5,113 nt of DNA, taken from positions 606 to 5,718 of the forward strand of contig DMPD01000138.1 of the NCBI GenBank assembly GCA_003456125.1, given 5' to 3'. Positions within the stretch are counted from its first letter, which is position 1; every line of letters starts with the position of its first letter. Shown piece after piece: positions 1 through 5,113 of this stretch. The stretch comes from Cyanobacteria bacterium UBA8156. GTDB taxonomy: Bacteria; Cyanobacteriota; Cyanobacteriia; Pseudanabaenales; Pseudanabaenaceae. A program made the position numbers and the translations under genes. Under the pieces are notes generated by a model. The model saw nothing but the letters and a program-made list of their open reading frames with translations. It was not told the origin of the DNA and searched no databases.

Positions 1-71
1 GTGGATTTGCCGTGATCGATGTGGGCAATAATGCAAAAATTGCGGATTCGGGAAACGGGTACGGCAGTCAT
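1..71 (-). CDS. lepA: Elongation factor 4 (LepA), N-terminal fragment cut by the window edge
   Basis: Translating the minus strand from the ATG at 71-69 gives 23 residues beginning MTAVPVSRIRNF and continuing CIIAHIDHGKS, with the next codon cut after its first two bases (AC, so Thr). The RIRNFxIIAHIDHGKST stretch is the G1/P-loop region of LepA. EF-G has AHIDAGKTT and TypA has [10 protein letters not shown], so LepA is the best fit. LepA/EF-4 is a ribosome-binding translational GTPase of about 600 residues, linked to back-translocation or ribosome quality control. Only about 4% of it is present, so later domains cannot be judged. The start is well placed: an in-frame TAA lies two codons upstream, so no earlier start is possible. 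No strong Shine-Dalgarno is seen just upstream. The gene diverges from infB across a 531-base spacer. The plus-strand open frame at 3-176 is its antisense shadow. Confidence 0.93.
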   Translation of the reverse strand, partial: MTAVPVSRIRNFCIIAHIDHGKS

Positions 72-225
72 AGCTTATTCGGTACGCGAAGCAATATCAC
101 CCCAAGCCCCTCGATTTTAGCGGATGTTTCGCAGGGCTGGGGGAAACCGAAGACCCGAATCCATGTCGTATACTGAGAGACTAGGGAAGACGCTTGAAAG
201 CCAAAATCAAGCATCCAACCCTGCA

Positions 226-249
226 CCAAAATGTAAGCCTAAATGTAAG
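226..249. repeat. 12-nt tandem duplication in the intergenic region
   Basis: CCAAAATGTAAG (226-237) is followed directly by CCTAAATGTAAG (238-249), 11 of 12 bases identical. It lies in the A+T-richer part of the spacer upstream of infB. It could be a paired binding site for a regulator or a simple slippage duplication; the sequence does not distinguish these. Confidence 0.7.
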
Positions 250-294
250 ATAGTTGGCGAAAGGGATTGGCAGCAGCCATCCCCAACTGCGGTC

Positions 295-316
295 GGCTTA
301 CCCCAGGGGTTAAGCC
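295..316. repeat. Inverted repeat, hairpin-forming
   Basis: GGCTTACCCC (295-304) and GGGGTTAAGCC (306-316) are reverse complements apart from one extra T in the right arm. The folded form would have about 8 pairs, one bulge and a small loop around CCAGG. No run of T follows on the plus strand, so it is not a typical intrinsic terminator for that strand. If infB transcription starts upstream of it, it would lie in the leader RNA; otherwise it could be an operator. Confidence 0.6.
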
Positions 317-339
317 ATGCCACAAAAACAAGCCCATAG

Positions 340-424
340 GAAACAGGTCACAGGGAACGGGCCACAGAGAGGAGGCCACTAGAAAGCAGGCCACAGGAAG
401 AAGTCCACAGGGAACAGGCCAACC
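340..424. repeat. Tandem array of six 14-nt units (about GGAACAGGCCACAG)
   Basis: Six imperfect units follow each other: 340-353, 354-367, 368-381, 382-396 (15 nt, one insertion), 397-410 and 411-424. Most end in GCCACAG or a near match. Each unit can be split into two related heptamers of the form nnnACAG, for example GGAACAG and GCCACAG, so the array may have grown from a 7-nt unit. Heptameric short tandemly repeated repetitive (STRR) sequences are known from filamentous cyanobacteria, and this array resembles them; that link is an inference. The last unit merges into the following 16-nt array. Confidence 0.8.
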
Positions 425-482
425 GGTTATCTGCCTAACCGGTGTTCCGTCTAGCCGGTATTCCGTCTAAACGGATAGCCCC
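419..482. repeat. Tandem array of four 16-nt units (about CTAACCGGTATTCCGT)
   Basis: Units at 419-434, 435-450, 451-466 and 467-482 follow without gaps. Units two and three agree at 14 of 16 bases; the outer two are more diverged. Each carries a CCGG or ACGG core, and the first contains the perfect palindrome AACCGGTT (421-428), so copies can also pair with each other in single-stranded form. The period differs from the arrays on either side, so this is a separate expansion. Confidence 0.8.
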
Positions 483-521
483 AGAGGGTAATACCAGGGG
501 GTAATACCAAGGGGTAGGGCA
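483..521. repeat. Tandem array of three 13-nt units (about AGGGGGTAATACC)
   Basis: Units are AGAGGGTAATACC (483-495), AGGGGGTAATACC (496-508) and the degenerate AAGGGGTAGGGCA (509-521). GGTAATACC is nearly self-complementary, so the copies at 487-495 and 500-508 could form a hairpin with eight pairs, one mismatch and a four-base loop. It ends about 80 bases before the infB start and would be in the leader if the promoter lies upstream. Confidence 0.75.
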
Positions 522-602
522 TGGGGAGCCGGAACCACGGGGGCCGGCAAGAAGGCGCGCCAACGGGGCAGAGAAGTGTAGGGGAAGCGAGCAAAGCGTT
601 TG

Positions 603-3600
603 ATGACTGGAAATCAGAGTACGGGCAAGGTAAGGATTTACGATTTGACAAAGGAATTGAACCTGGAAACCAAGGAGGTCATGTCCATCTGTCAGCAGCT
701 CGATATTGCCGTGAAAAGCCACAGCAGTACGATTGCCGAAGAGGACGCTGAACGAATTCGCGCGACGGCGACCCAAAGCCCCCGCCGCAGCAGCGAGCCA
801 TCCCCCCCCCGCTCCGAACCGGCTGAAGCCCGAACTGAAGTTCGGCCGCGCCGAACCGTGCCTCCCAAGAGTGCCCCCGATCGCGAAGAGAGCAAGCCGG
901 ATAAAGGGCAGGATCGGCTGCAAATTGTCACCGTGAACCGGCCCAATGGGGTGGCGGGAGTGGAGACGGGAGTTGGTGTGGAAGCGGTGGCACCGCCCAA
1001 GGCTCCGGCTAAGGCCCCTGTGTCTCCAGTGCCGCCGGTCAGCAAGGTGGCAGGGGCACCGGTTGCCCGGCCGGTAGCTCCCAGCGTCTCCCCGACCAAG
1101 CCTCCTGCCCACGCCCCGACGGAAGTCAAGAAGGTAGCCTCCGCCGCGATCGTGAGCCGGCCTACCAGTCCGCCCCCAGTCGAAACGGGGACGTCGGTGC
1201 CCAAGGAGCCGGTGCGACCGCAGCCCCCACGGGAAGTGGTGGCCATCAAACCGGAACCCGTGCGGAATCGACTGGAAGCGAAACCCGAACCGAAGCCGGA
1301 AGTTAAACCCGAAGTCAAACCCGACGTGACACTGGTGCGCCCCCCGTCCCGCCCGGAATTGGTGACCTCTCCCTCGATGGATCGGGTGGAGCCGCCCCGT
1401 CCCAAGCCGAAAGCCCCCCGTCCGCGCCCGCAAGAAGAGCTGGAGCGCAGTGGTGAGGCCCGAGAAGAGCGCCGGGCACCGGGCGGTGTGGGGGAAGGGA
1501 TGGCATCCCGCCCCAAACCACCGGCCAGCCGTGCCATTGGCCCGGCACCGGAAATTCGCACGCAGCGCCCAGCTCCCGCGGCCCGCAAAGTGGTCAAAGA
1601 TGCGGTGTTGATTGAGCGGGGCATCAGTGGCCCCGGGGAAACACCACCGTTGGCGATCCCCCCGAAGCGGCCGGTGCCGCCGCGCGCACCCGAGCCCGAA
1701 AGCCGCTCCGAGATCAAGCGATCGGTGGAGATCGAAGAGGTATCGGTGCTGCAATTGCGGCCGGAATTGCCCAAACCCCCCAAGAAGCTCAAATCACGCA
1801 AAGACGAAGAGGCGGAGCGGGAGCGGGAGAAAAGCACAACGGCCAAGACCAAGGGCAAGCGTTATTTTGTCGATGAAGACGACGACATTGCCGCTATTGA
1901 TGAGGAACTGGATACCGCCGAAGAAGGGGCCGGCAAGCTCAATTCGCTAGCGATCGCCCGACCAGCGGCCCGACCCAAAAACCGGGTGGCGACGGTGGTG
2001 AGTCGCCCGTCGGCCCCAGCGGTCAAAAAGCCGGGCGAAGGCCGCGGGCGCGGGCGCGATCGCCGGCAGGAGCGTCAAGAGGAAGTTGTGGCCAAACCCA
2101 CGGGCGCGGTGATCAACACCAGTTTGACGGTGCAAGAATTGGCCCAAAAGTTAGCCATTTCGGAAACCGACATCATTCGCAATTTGTTCCTCAAGGGGAC
2201 GGCGGTCACCATCAACCAAGCGCTGGATGTGGATACGGCCAAGGCCCTGGCGATCGAGCTGGGCTATGAACTGGAGGAAGAAACGGTAACGGCGGCCGCC
2301 AGCAAAACCGAAATGCTGGAGATGGAAGACCTCGAGAATCTCCATCGGCGACCGCCGGTGATTACGATTATGGGCCACGTTGACCATGGGAAAACCACGT
2401 TGCTGGACTACATTCGGCGGAGCAAGGTGGCCCAGGGCGAGGCGGGGGGGATTACCCAGCACATCGGTGCTTACCACGTGGACTTGGAGCGGGACGGGCA
2501 AAACCATCCGCTGGTGTTTCTGGATACTCCGGGTCACGAGGCCTTTACGGCGATGCGGGCACGGGGGGCCAAGGTCACGGATTTGGCGGTGCTGGTGGTG
2601 GCGGCCGACGATGGGGTGCGTCCCCAGACGGTAGAAGCGATCGGCCATGCCAAGGCGGCGAAGGTGCCCATTGTGGTGGCAATCAACAAGATCGACAAAT
2701 ACGAAGCCCAACCGGATCGGGTGAAGCAGGAGCTGACGGAGTACGGTTTGTTGGCGGAAGATTGGGGCGGCGATACGGTGATGGTACCGGTGAGCGCTCT
2801 GAACGGTACAGGGGTAGACAATCTCCTGGAAATGTTGATGCTGGTGGCAGAGGTCGAAGACCTGCAGGCCAATCCCGATCGCCTGGCCAAAGGCACCATC
2901 ATCGAAGCCCATTTGGACAAGGCCCGGGGGCCCGTGGCCACGTTCTTGGTGCAAAACGGCACCCTGCGGGTGGGGGATGTGTTGGTGGCTGGGCCGGTGT
3001 TCGGCAAGGTACGGGCCATGCTCGACGATCGGGGGCAGCGGGTGGAGGCGGCCAGTCCTTCGTTTGCCGTGGAGGTGTTGGGTCTCAACGACGTGCCGGC
3101 CGCAGGGGATGAGTTTGAAGTCTACGCGGACGAAAAACAGGCGCGGGCTTTGGCCGATGCCCGGGTGATCGAACAGCGCCAAACCCGTTTGCAACAGTCC
3201 CTGATGTCCCGTCGCGTGACCTTGGGTACCCTTTCGGCCAAGGCGCAGGAGGGCGACCTCAAGGAATTGAACCTAATCATCAAGGGGGATGTGCAGGGAT
3301 CGGTGGAGGCGATCGTGGGTTCCTTAAACCAGTTGCCCCAACAACAGGTGCAGTTGCGGATTTTGCTGACGGGGGCTGGGGAAATCACGGCCAACGATGT
3401 GGATTTGGCTGCGGCGAGCGAAGCCATCATCATTGGGTTTAACACGACGTTGGCGACGGGGGCCCGGCAAGCTGCGGATGATTTGGGGGTAGACATCCGC
3501 GACTACAACATCATCTACAAACTGCTGGAAGACATCCAGGGGGCGATGGAAGGTCTGCTGGAGCCGGAGTTGATCGAGGAACCCTTGGGGCAAGCCGAAG

Positions 3601-3878
3601 TCCGGGCGGTGTTTCCGGCGGGCAAAAACAGTGTGGTGGCCGGTTGCTATGTCCAAAATGGCAAGCTGATGCGCAATTGCCGCACGCGCGTCCATCGCGG
3701 GAAGGAAGTGATCTTTGAGTCCAATTTGGATTCGCTGCGGCGGATGAAGGACGATGTTAAAGAGGTGGCTTCGGGGTTTGAATGCGGGGTGGGTCTCGAC
3801 AAATTTAATGCTTGGCAGGAGGGCGATATTATCGAAGCGTTCCGTTTGATTACAAAACGTCGGAGCTTGACGGTATAA
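603..3878 (+). CDS. infB: Translation initiation factor IF-2
   Basis: IF-2 is the cytoplasmic GTPase that brings initiator fMet-tRNA to the 30S subunit and promotes 50S joining. From the ATG at 603 the product is 1091 aa. Residues about 9-58 form a first IF2_N domain ([13 protein letters not shown]). Residues about 60-495 are a Pro/Ala/Lys/Glu linker with a KPEV repeat and an acidic patch near 424-443. A second IF2_N domain lies at about 501-560 ([21 protein letters not shown]). The G domain shows G1 GHVDHGKTT (591-599), the G2 region [10 protein letters not shown]3 DTPGH (641-645), G4 NKID (695-698) and G5 SAL (731-733). Domains II-IV follow, with [10 protein letters not shown] and the C-terminal [10 protein letters not shown] (1059-1068) of the tRNA-binding domain. 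The length is at the upper end but normal for cyanobacteria, and no key residue is missing. A TTG at 600 is in frame, but the adjacent ATG is preferred. The purine-rich AGGGGAAG at 580-587 is a weakly spaced ribosome binding site. Confidence 0.98.
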   Translation: MTGNQSTGKVRIYDLTKELNLETKEVMSICQQLDIAVKSHSSTIAEEDAERIRATATQSPRRSSEPSPPRSEPAEARTEVRPRRTVPPKSAPDREESKPDKGQDRLQIVTVNRPNGVAGVETGVGVEAVAPPKAPAKAPVSPVPPVSKVAGAPVARPVAPSVSPTKPPAHAPTEVKKVASAAIVSRPTSPPPVETGTSVPKEPVRPQPPREVVAIKPEPVRNRLEAKPEPKPEVKPEVKPDVTLVRPPSRPELVTSPSMDRVEPPRPKPKAPRPRPQEELERSGEAREERRAPGGVGEGMASRPKPPASRAIGPAPEIRTQRPAPAARKVVKDAVLIERGISGPGETPPLAIPPKRPVPPRAPEPESRSEIKRSVEIEEVSVLQLRPELPKPPKKLKSRKDEEAEREREKSTTAKTKGKRYFVDEDDDIAAIDEELDTAEEGAGKLNSLAIARPAARPKNRVATVVSRPSAPAVKKPGEGRGRGRDRRQERQEEVVAKPTGAVINTSLTVQELAQKLAISETDIIRNLFLKGTAVTINQALDVDTAKALAIELGYELEEETVTAAASKTEMLEMEDLENLHRRPPVITIMGHVDHGKTTLLDYIRRSKVAQGEAGGITQHIGAYHVDLERDGQNHPLVFLDTPGHEAFTAMRARGAKVTDLAVLVVAADDGVRPQTVEAIGHAKAAKVPIVVAINKIDKYEAQPDRVKQELTEYGLLAEDWGGDTVMVPVSALNGTGVDNLLEMLMLVAEVEDLQANPDRLAKGTIIEAHLDKARGPVATFLVQNGTLRVGDVLVAGPVFGKVRAMLDDRGQRVEAASPSFAVEVLGLNDVPAAGDEFEVYADEKQARALADARVIEQRQTRLQQSLMSRRVTLGTLSAKAQEGDLKELNLIIKGDVQGSVEAIVGSLNQLPQQQVQLRILLTGAGEITANDVDLAAASEAIIIGFNTTLATGARQAADDLGVDIRDYNIIYKLLEDIQGAMEGLLEPELIEEPLGQAEVRAVFPAGKNSVVAGCYVQNGKLMRNCRTRVHRGKEVIFESNLDSLRRMKDDVKEVASGFECGVGLDKFNAWQEGDIIEAFRLITKRRSLTV
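802..810 (+). repeat. Run of nine C inside infB
   Basis: Nine consecutive C lie in the linker-coding part of infB and encode part of PSPPRS. The reading frame is intact across the run and IF-2 similarity continues on both sides, so the count is probably right. Such runs are prone to slippage and sequencing error, and a one-base change here would truncate an essential protein. Confidence 0.8.
1281..1328 (+). repeat. Four 12-nt in-frame repeats encoding [16 protein letters not shown] in IF-2
   Basis: Units at 1281-1292, 1293-1304, 1305-1316 and 1317-1328 each encode Lys-Pro-Glu/Asp-Pro/Val (residues 227-242 of IF-2). They lie in the disordered linker between the two IF2_N domains. The period keeps the frame, so copy number can vary without harm; this region probably differs in length between strains. 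Confidence 0.8.
1950..1957. repeat. HIP1 octamer GCGATCGC
   Basis: A perfect copy of the palindromic HIP1 octamer inside infB. HIP1 is strongly over-represented in many cyanobacterial genomes and supports the taxonomic call. Confidence 0.85.
2056..2063. repeat. HIP1 octamer GCGATCGC
   Basis: Second perfect HIP1 copy, also in infB, about 100 bases after the first, in the Arg/Gly-rich stretch just before the second IF2_N domain. Confidence 0.85.
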
Positions 3879-3908
3879 GCTGTCTTCTATTCTTTCCTTG
3901 AGCAGGCG

Positions 3909-5057
3909 ATGACCCGCACGTTTTATCCTCTGGGAGCCTATGCCCTGCGGGGTCTGGCTTGGCAAGGCGATCGCGCCATTTTGGTGGATACCTACCGTGG
4001 ACATTTGCTGTCGGTGGATCCCCAGACCGAAGATACCCGGGTGTTGAATCGCCATCAGCGAGCGGCGTTTGTGGGGGTGACCGACCTGGCGATCGAGGAT
4101 GGGGTGTTGTGGGTAGCCCGCCGCAATGCCATTCTGTACGGCAATTTGGATGACTGCTACCTGTACCCCTTTGTGGAGCTGCCGGTAGAGGTGTTTGGGT
4201 TGGCGGTGTCGGCGGGCGCGGTGTACGCCTCGGTGGATGGGTACATCGCGGTTTTGGGGCGGGCGACGCGGGGCCCGTTGCGCAAGTTGCCGTTGCCGGG
4301 GGCGGGCGACGCAACGTTGGCTTTTCACAACGAGAAGCTGTGGGCAGCCGATCGCCTGGAGGAGACGGTTTACGGTCTGGATCCCAAGACCGGAGAGATT
4401 GAACAGCGGGCCCTCACACCCTTTGCCGACCCACGGGGGGTGGGGTTTTGGGGGGAAGATTTGTACGTGCTGTATGCCGGGGATGAATACTACGTGCGGG
4501 ACAATCCCAACGATCCCGACAACCCCTATTCGGTAGACGTACGCGATCGCGCGGTGGTGAATCGGTTGGAGGTGATCACGGTACCGGGGAAGCCTCGCCA
4601 CACCTTGTCCAACGGCTATTTGGTGGAGATGGTTTACCTGGAGGAGTTGTCTTCGGAGGATCCGCAACCGGTGCACAACCTGAATTGGCGCATTGCCTTG
4701 CCGGCCAATACCGATCGCCAAAAGGTGTTGGCCGTAGAGCCTGTGGGAATGCCCTTCGAGCTGCAGGGCACGGGCGATCGGGCGGTGGCGGTGTTTCCGT
4801 TGGGCAATCTGGCCCCGGATGAGGCGGGCATGTTTGGGTGGCGGGCGCTGCTGGAATTGCGGGGGATTAAATACGAGGTCCGGCCGGAGGATGTGGACAA
4901 TGTACCCCTGTTATCGCCAGAGATGCAGGCAGAGTATTTGATTGATGACGACGATTTGGGGATGAATTTGCCGGAGATTCGGCAGGCGGCCCGGGAGGCG
5001 GTGGGAGACGAGTCCAACATTTTGCTGAAAATGCTCAAGATTCGCAATTATGTCTAA
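3909..5057 (+). CDS. Propeller-like / transglutaminase-type protein, 3' end missing (false stop)
   Basis: The visible 382 residues start MTRTFYPLGAYALRGLAW. No signal peptide or membrane segment is seen, so a cytoplasmic location is likely. Residues about 12-200 carry propeller-like repeats: strands such as LRGLAWQGDRAILVDTYRG (13-31), VTDLAIEDGVLWVAR (57-71), VFGLAVSAGAVYASVDG (95-111) and TLAFHNEKLWAADR (136-149) each begin a unit with a short turn. Residues about 230-382 (SNGYLVEMVY, WRIALPANTDRQKV, EYLIDDDDL, ILLKMLKIRNYV) match, from memory, the part of a cyanobacterial protein family that leads into a transglutaminase-like core with Cys-His-Asp. That core is absent because the insert ends at 5056 and adapter follows: the TAA at 5055-5057 uses the adapter's first A. 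The real codon is probably TAT or TAC (Tyr), giving NYVYD. Substrate and role are unknown. It lies 30 bases after infB with no terminator between, so co-transcription is possible. A weak GAGCAGG lies two bases before the ATG. Confidence 0.85.
   Translation: MTRTFYPLGAYALRGLAWQGDRAILVDTYRGHLLSVDPQTEDTRVLNRHQRAAFVGVTDLAIEDGVLWVARRNAILYGNLDDCYLYPFVELPVEVFGLAVSAGAVYASVDGYIAVLGRATRGPLRKLPLPGAGDATLAFHNEKLWAADRLEETVYGLDPKTGEIEQRALTPFADPRGVGFWGEDLYVLYAGDEYYVRDNPNDPDNPYSVDVRDRAVVNRLEVITVPGKPRHTLSNGYLVEMVYLEELSSEDPQPVHNLNWRIALPANTDRQKVLAVEPVGMPFELQGTGDRAVAVFPLGNLAPDEAGMFGWRALLELRGIKYEVRPEDVDNVPLLSPEMQAEYLIDDDDLGMNLPEIRQAAREAVGDESNILLKMLKIRNYV
3967..3974. repeat. HIP1 octamer GCGATCGC
   Basis: Third perfect HIP1 copy, near the 5' end of the propeller/transglutaminase-type gene. 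Confidence 0.85.
4543..4550. repeat. HIP1 octamer GCGATCGC
   Basis: Fourth perfect HIP1 copy, in the middle of the propeller/transglutaminase-type gene. Further one-base variants (for example GCGATCGA, GCGATCGG, CCGATCGC) are scattered through both plus-strand genes. Confidence 0.85.
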
Positions 5058-5113
5058 GATCGCAAGAGCACACGTCTGAACTCCAGTCACACAAACATCT
5101 CGTATGCCGTCTT
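5057..5113 (+). other. Illumina TruSeq index adapter (contamination, not genomic)
   Basis: The last 57 bases match the TruSeq index adapter as read from the insert side. Bases 5057-5090 match its 34-base constant part (containing AGAGCACACGTCTGAACTCC) with a single mismatch, C for G at 5063. Bases 5091-5096 (ACAAAC) sit where the 6-base sample index belongs, and 5097-5113 (ATCTCGTATGCCGTCTT) are the start of the flow-cell primer sequence. The first A at 5057 corresponds to the A-tail/adapter junction, so genomic sequence reliably ends at 5056. The contig therefore ends here, and nothing in this stretch should be annotated as biology. Confidence 0.98.

Larger units (their letters stand above)
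72..602. other. Divergent lepA/infB intergenic region, repeat-rich, no gene
   Basis: This 531-base stretch separates two divergently transcribed translation genes and should carry both promoters. No credible coding sequence was found: the small open frames in it lack recognisable motifs and run through tandem repeats whose periods (14, 16, 13) are not multiples of three. Its left part (72-250) is visibly richer in A and T and is the likely promoter zone. A TAAAAT on the minus strand (plus 114-119) could be a -10 element for lepA, and TTGAAA at 194-199 could be a -35 element for infB, but neither has a well-spaced partner, so I do not call promoters. The right part (340-521) is filled by three consecutive tandem arrays, listed separately. 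No ylxR or nusA remnant was seen, although these usually precede infB. Confidence 0.8.

Noticed and set aside
3..176. Plus-strand open frame of 57 codons reading FAVIDVGNNAKIAD, seeming to be the end of a gene
   Set aside because: It is the antisense of the lepA P-loop region; the minus strand gives a recognisable LepA N-terminus with a proper ATG.
124..470. Two small plus-strand open frames (124-339 and 267-470) in the intergenic region
   Set aside because: No recognisable motif, no ribosome binding site, and the second runs through 14- and 16-nt repeats that do not keep a frame.
340..521. CRISPR array
   Set aside because: Units are 13-16 nt and directly adjacent with no unique spacers; there are no cas genes.
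554..561. GGCGCGCC palindrome before infB
   Set aside because: A single GC-rich 8-mer palindrome is expected by chance in this composition; no sign of function.
521..751. Plus-strand open frame at 521-751, considered as ylxR upstream of infB
   Set aside because: It overlaps the infB start in another frame and lacks the YlxR (DUF448) motifs.
435..1858. Long minus-strand open frames (435-1754, 692-1858) opposite the infB linker
   Set aside because: Shadows of the biased Pro/Ala/Arg codons of the IF-2 linker; low-complexity products with no domain, and one extends into the tandem repeats.
3879..3908. Terminator between infB and the downstream gene
   Set aside because: The 30-base gap is mostly pyrimidine-rich with no inverted repeat.
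2151..4721. Long minus-strand open frames (2151-3194, 3324-4721) opposite infB and the downstream gene
   Set aside because: They lie opposite well-supported conserved coding sequence, one spans two genes and the gap between them, and their products show no family motif.

Overview
The window looks like the terminal part of a contig from a GC-rich, probably filamentous or Leptolyngbya-like cyanobacterium. The evidence is four perfect copies of the octamer GCGATCGC (HIP1) plus many one-base variants, a long cyanobacterial-type initiation factor IF-2, and a downstream gene whose sequence resembles a cyanobacterial propeller/transglutaminase protein. Genus-level assignment is not possible from the sequence alone.

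Layout: (1) Bases 1-71, minus strand, hold the first 23 codons of lepA (elongation factor 4), running off the left edge. It is short but clear because it contains the IRNFCIIAHIDHGKS P-loop region. (2) Bases 72-602 are a 531-base divergent intergenic region with no credible gene. It is unusually structured: a 12-nt direct duplication, a strong inverted repeat, then three different tandem-repeat arrays placed head to tail (six 14-nt units, four 16-nt units, three 13-nt units) filling 340-521. (3) Bases 603-3878, plus strand, are a complete infB (IF-2, 1091 aa) with all five GTPase G motifs and a very long Pro/Ala/charged linker. (4) After a 30-base gap without a terminator, a plus-strand gene starts at 3909. 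It encodes a protein with propeller-like N-terminal repeats and the region that precedes a transglutaminase core. (5) Bases 5057-5113 are not biological: they match the Illumina TruSeq index adapter, including a 6-base index and part of the flow-cell primer, with one mismatch.

The adapter matters for annotation. The apparent TAA stop of the last gene takes its last base from the first base of the adapter. The protein breaks off just where this family enters the catalytic transglutaminase domain, so the 382-aa product is almost certainly an artificial N-terminal fragment.

Functionally, lepA and infB are both translational GTPases (elongation/quality control and initiation) and are divergently transcribed from the repeat-rich spacer. 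The usual infB neighbours nusA and ylxR are not upstream here. The downstream gene may be co-transcribed with infB, but its function is unknown. I did not find a convincing new defence, mobile or RNA system. The unusual signals are the mosaic of tandem repeats upstream of infB and the adapter-made false stop.
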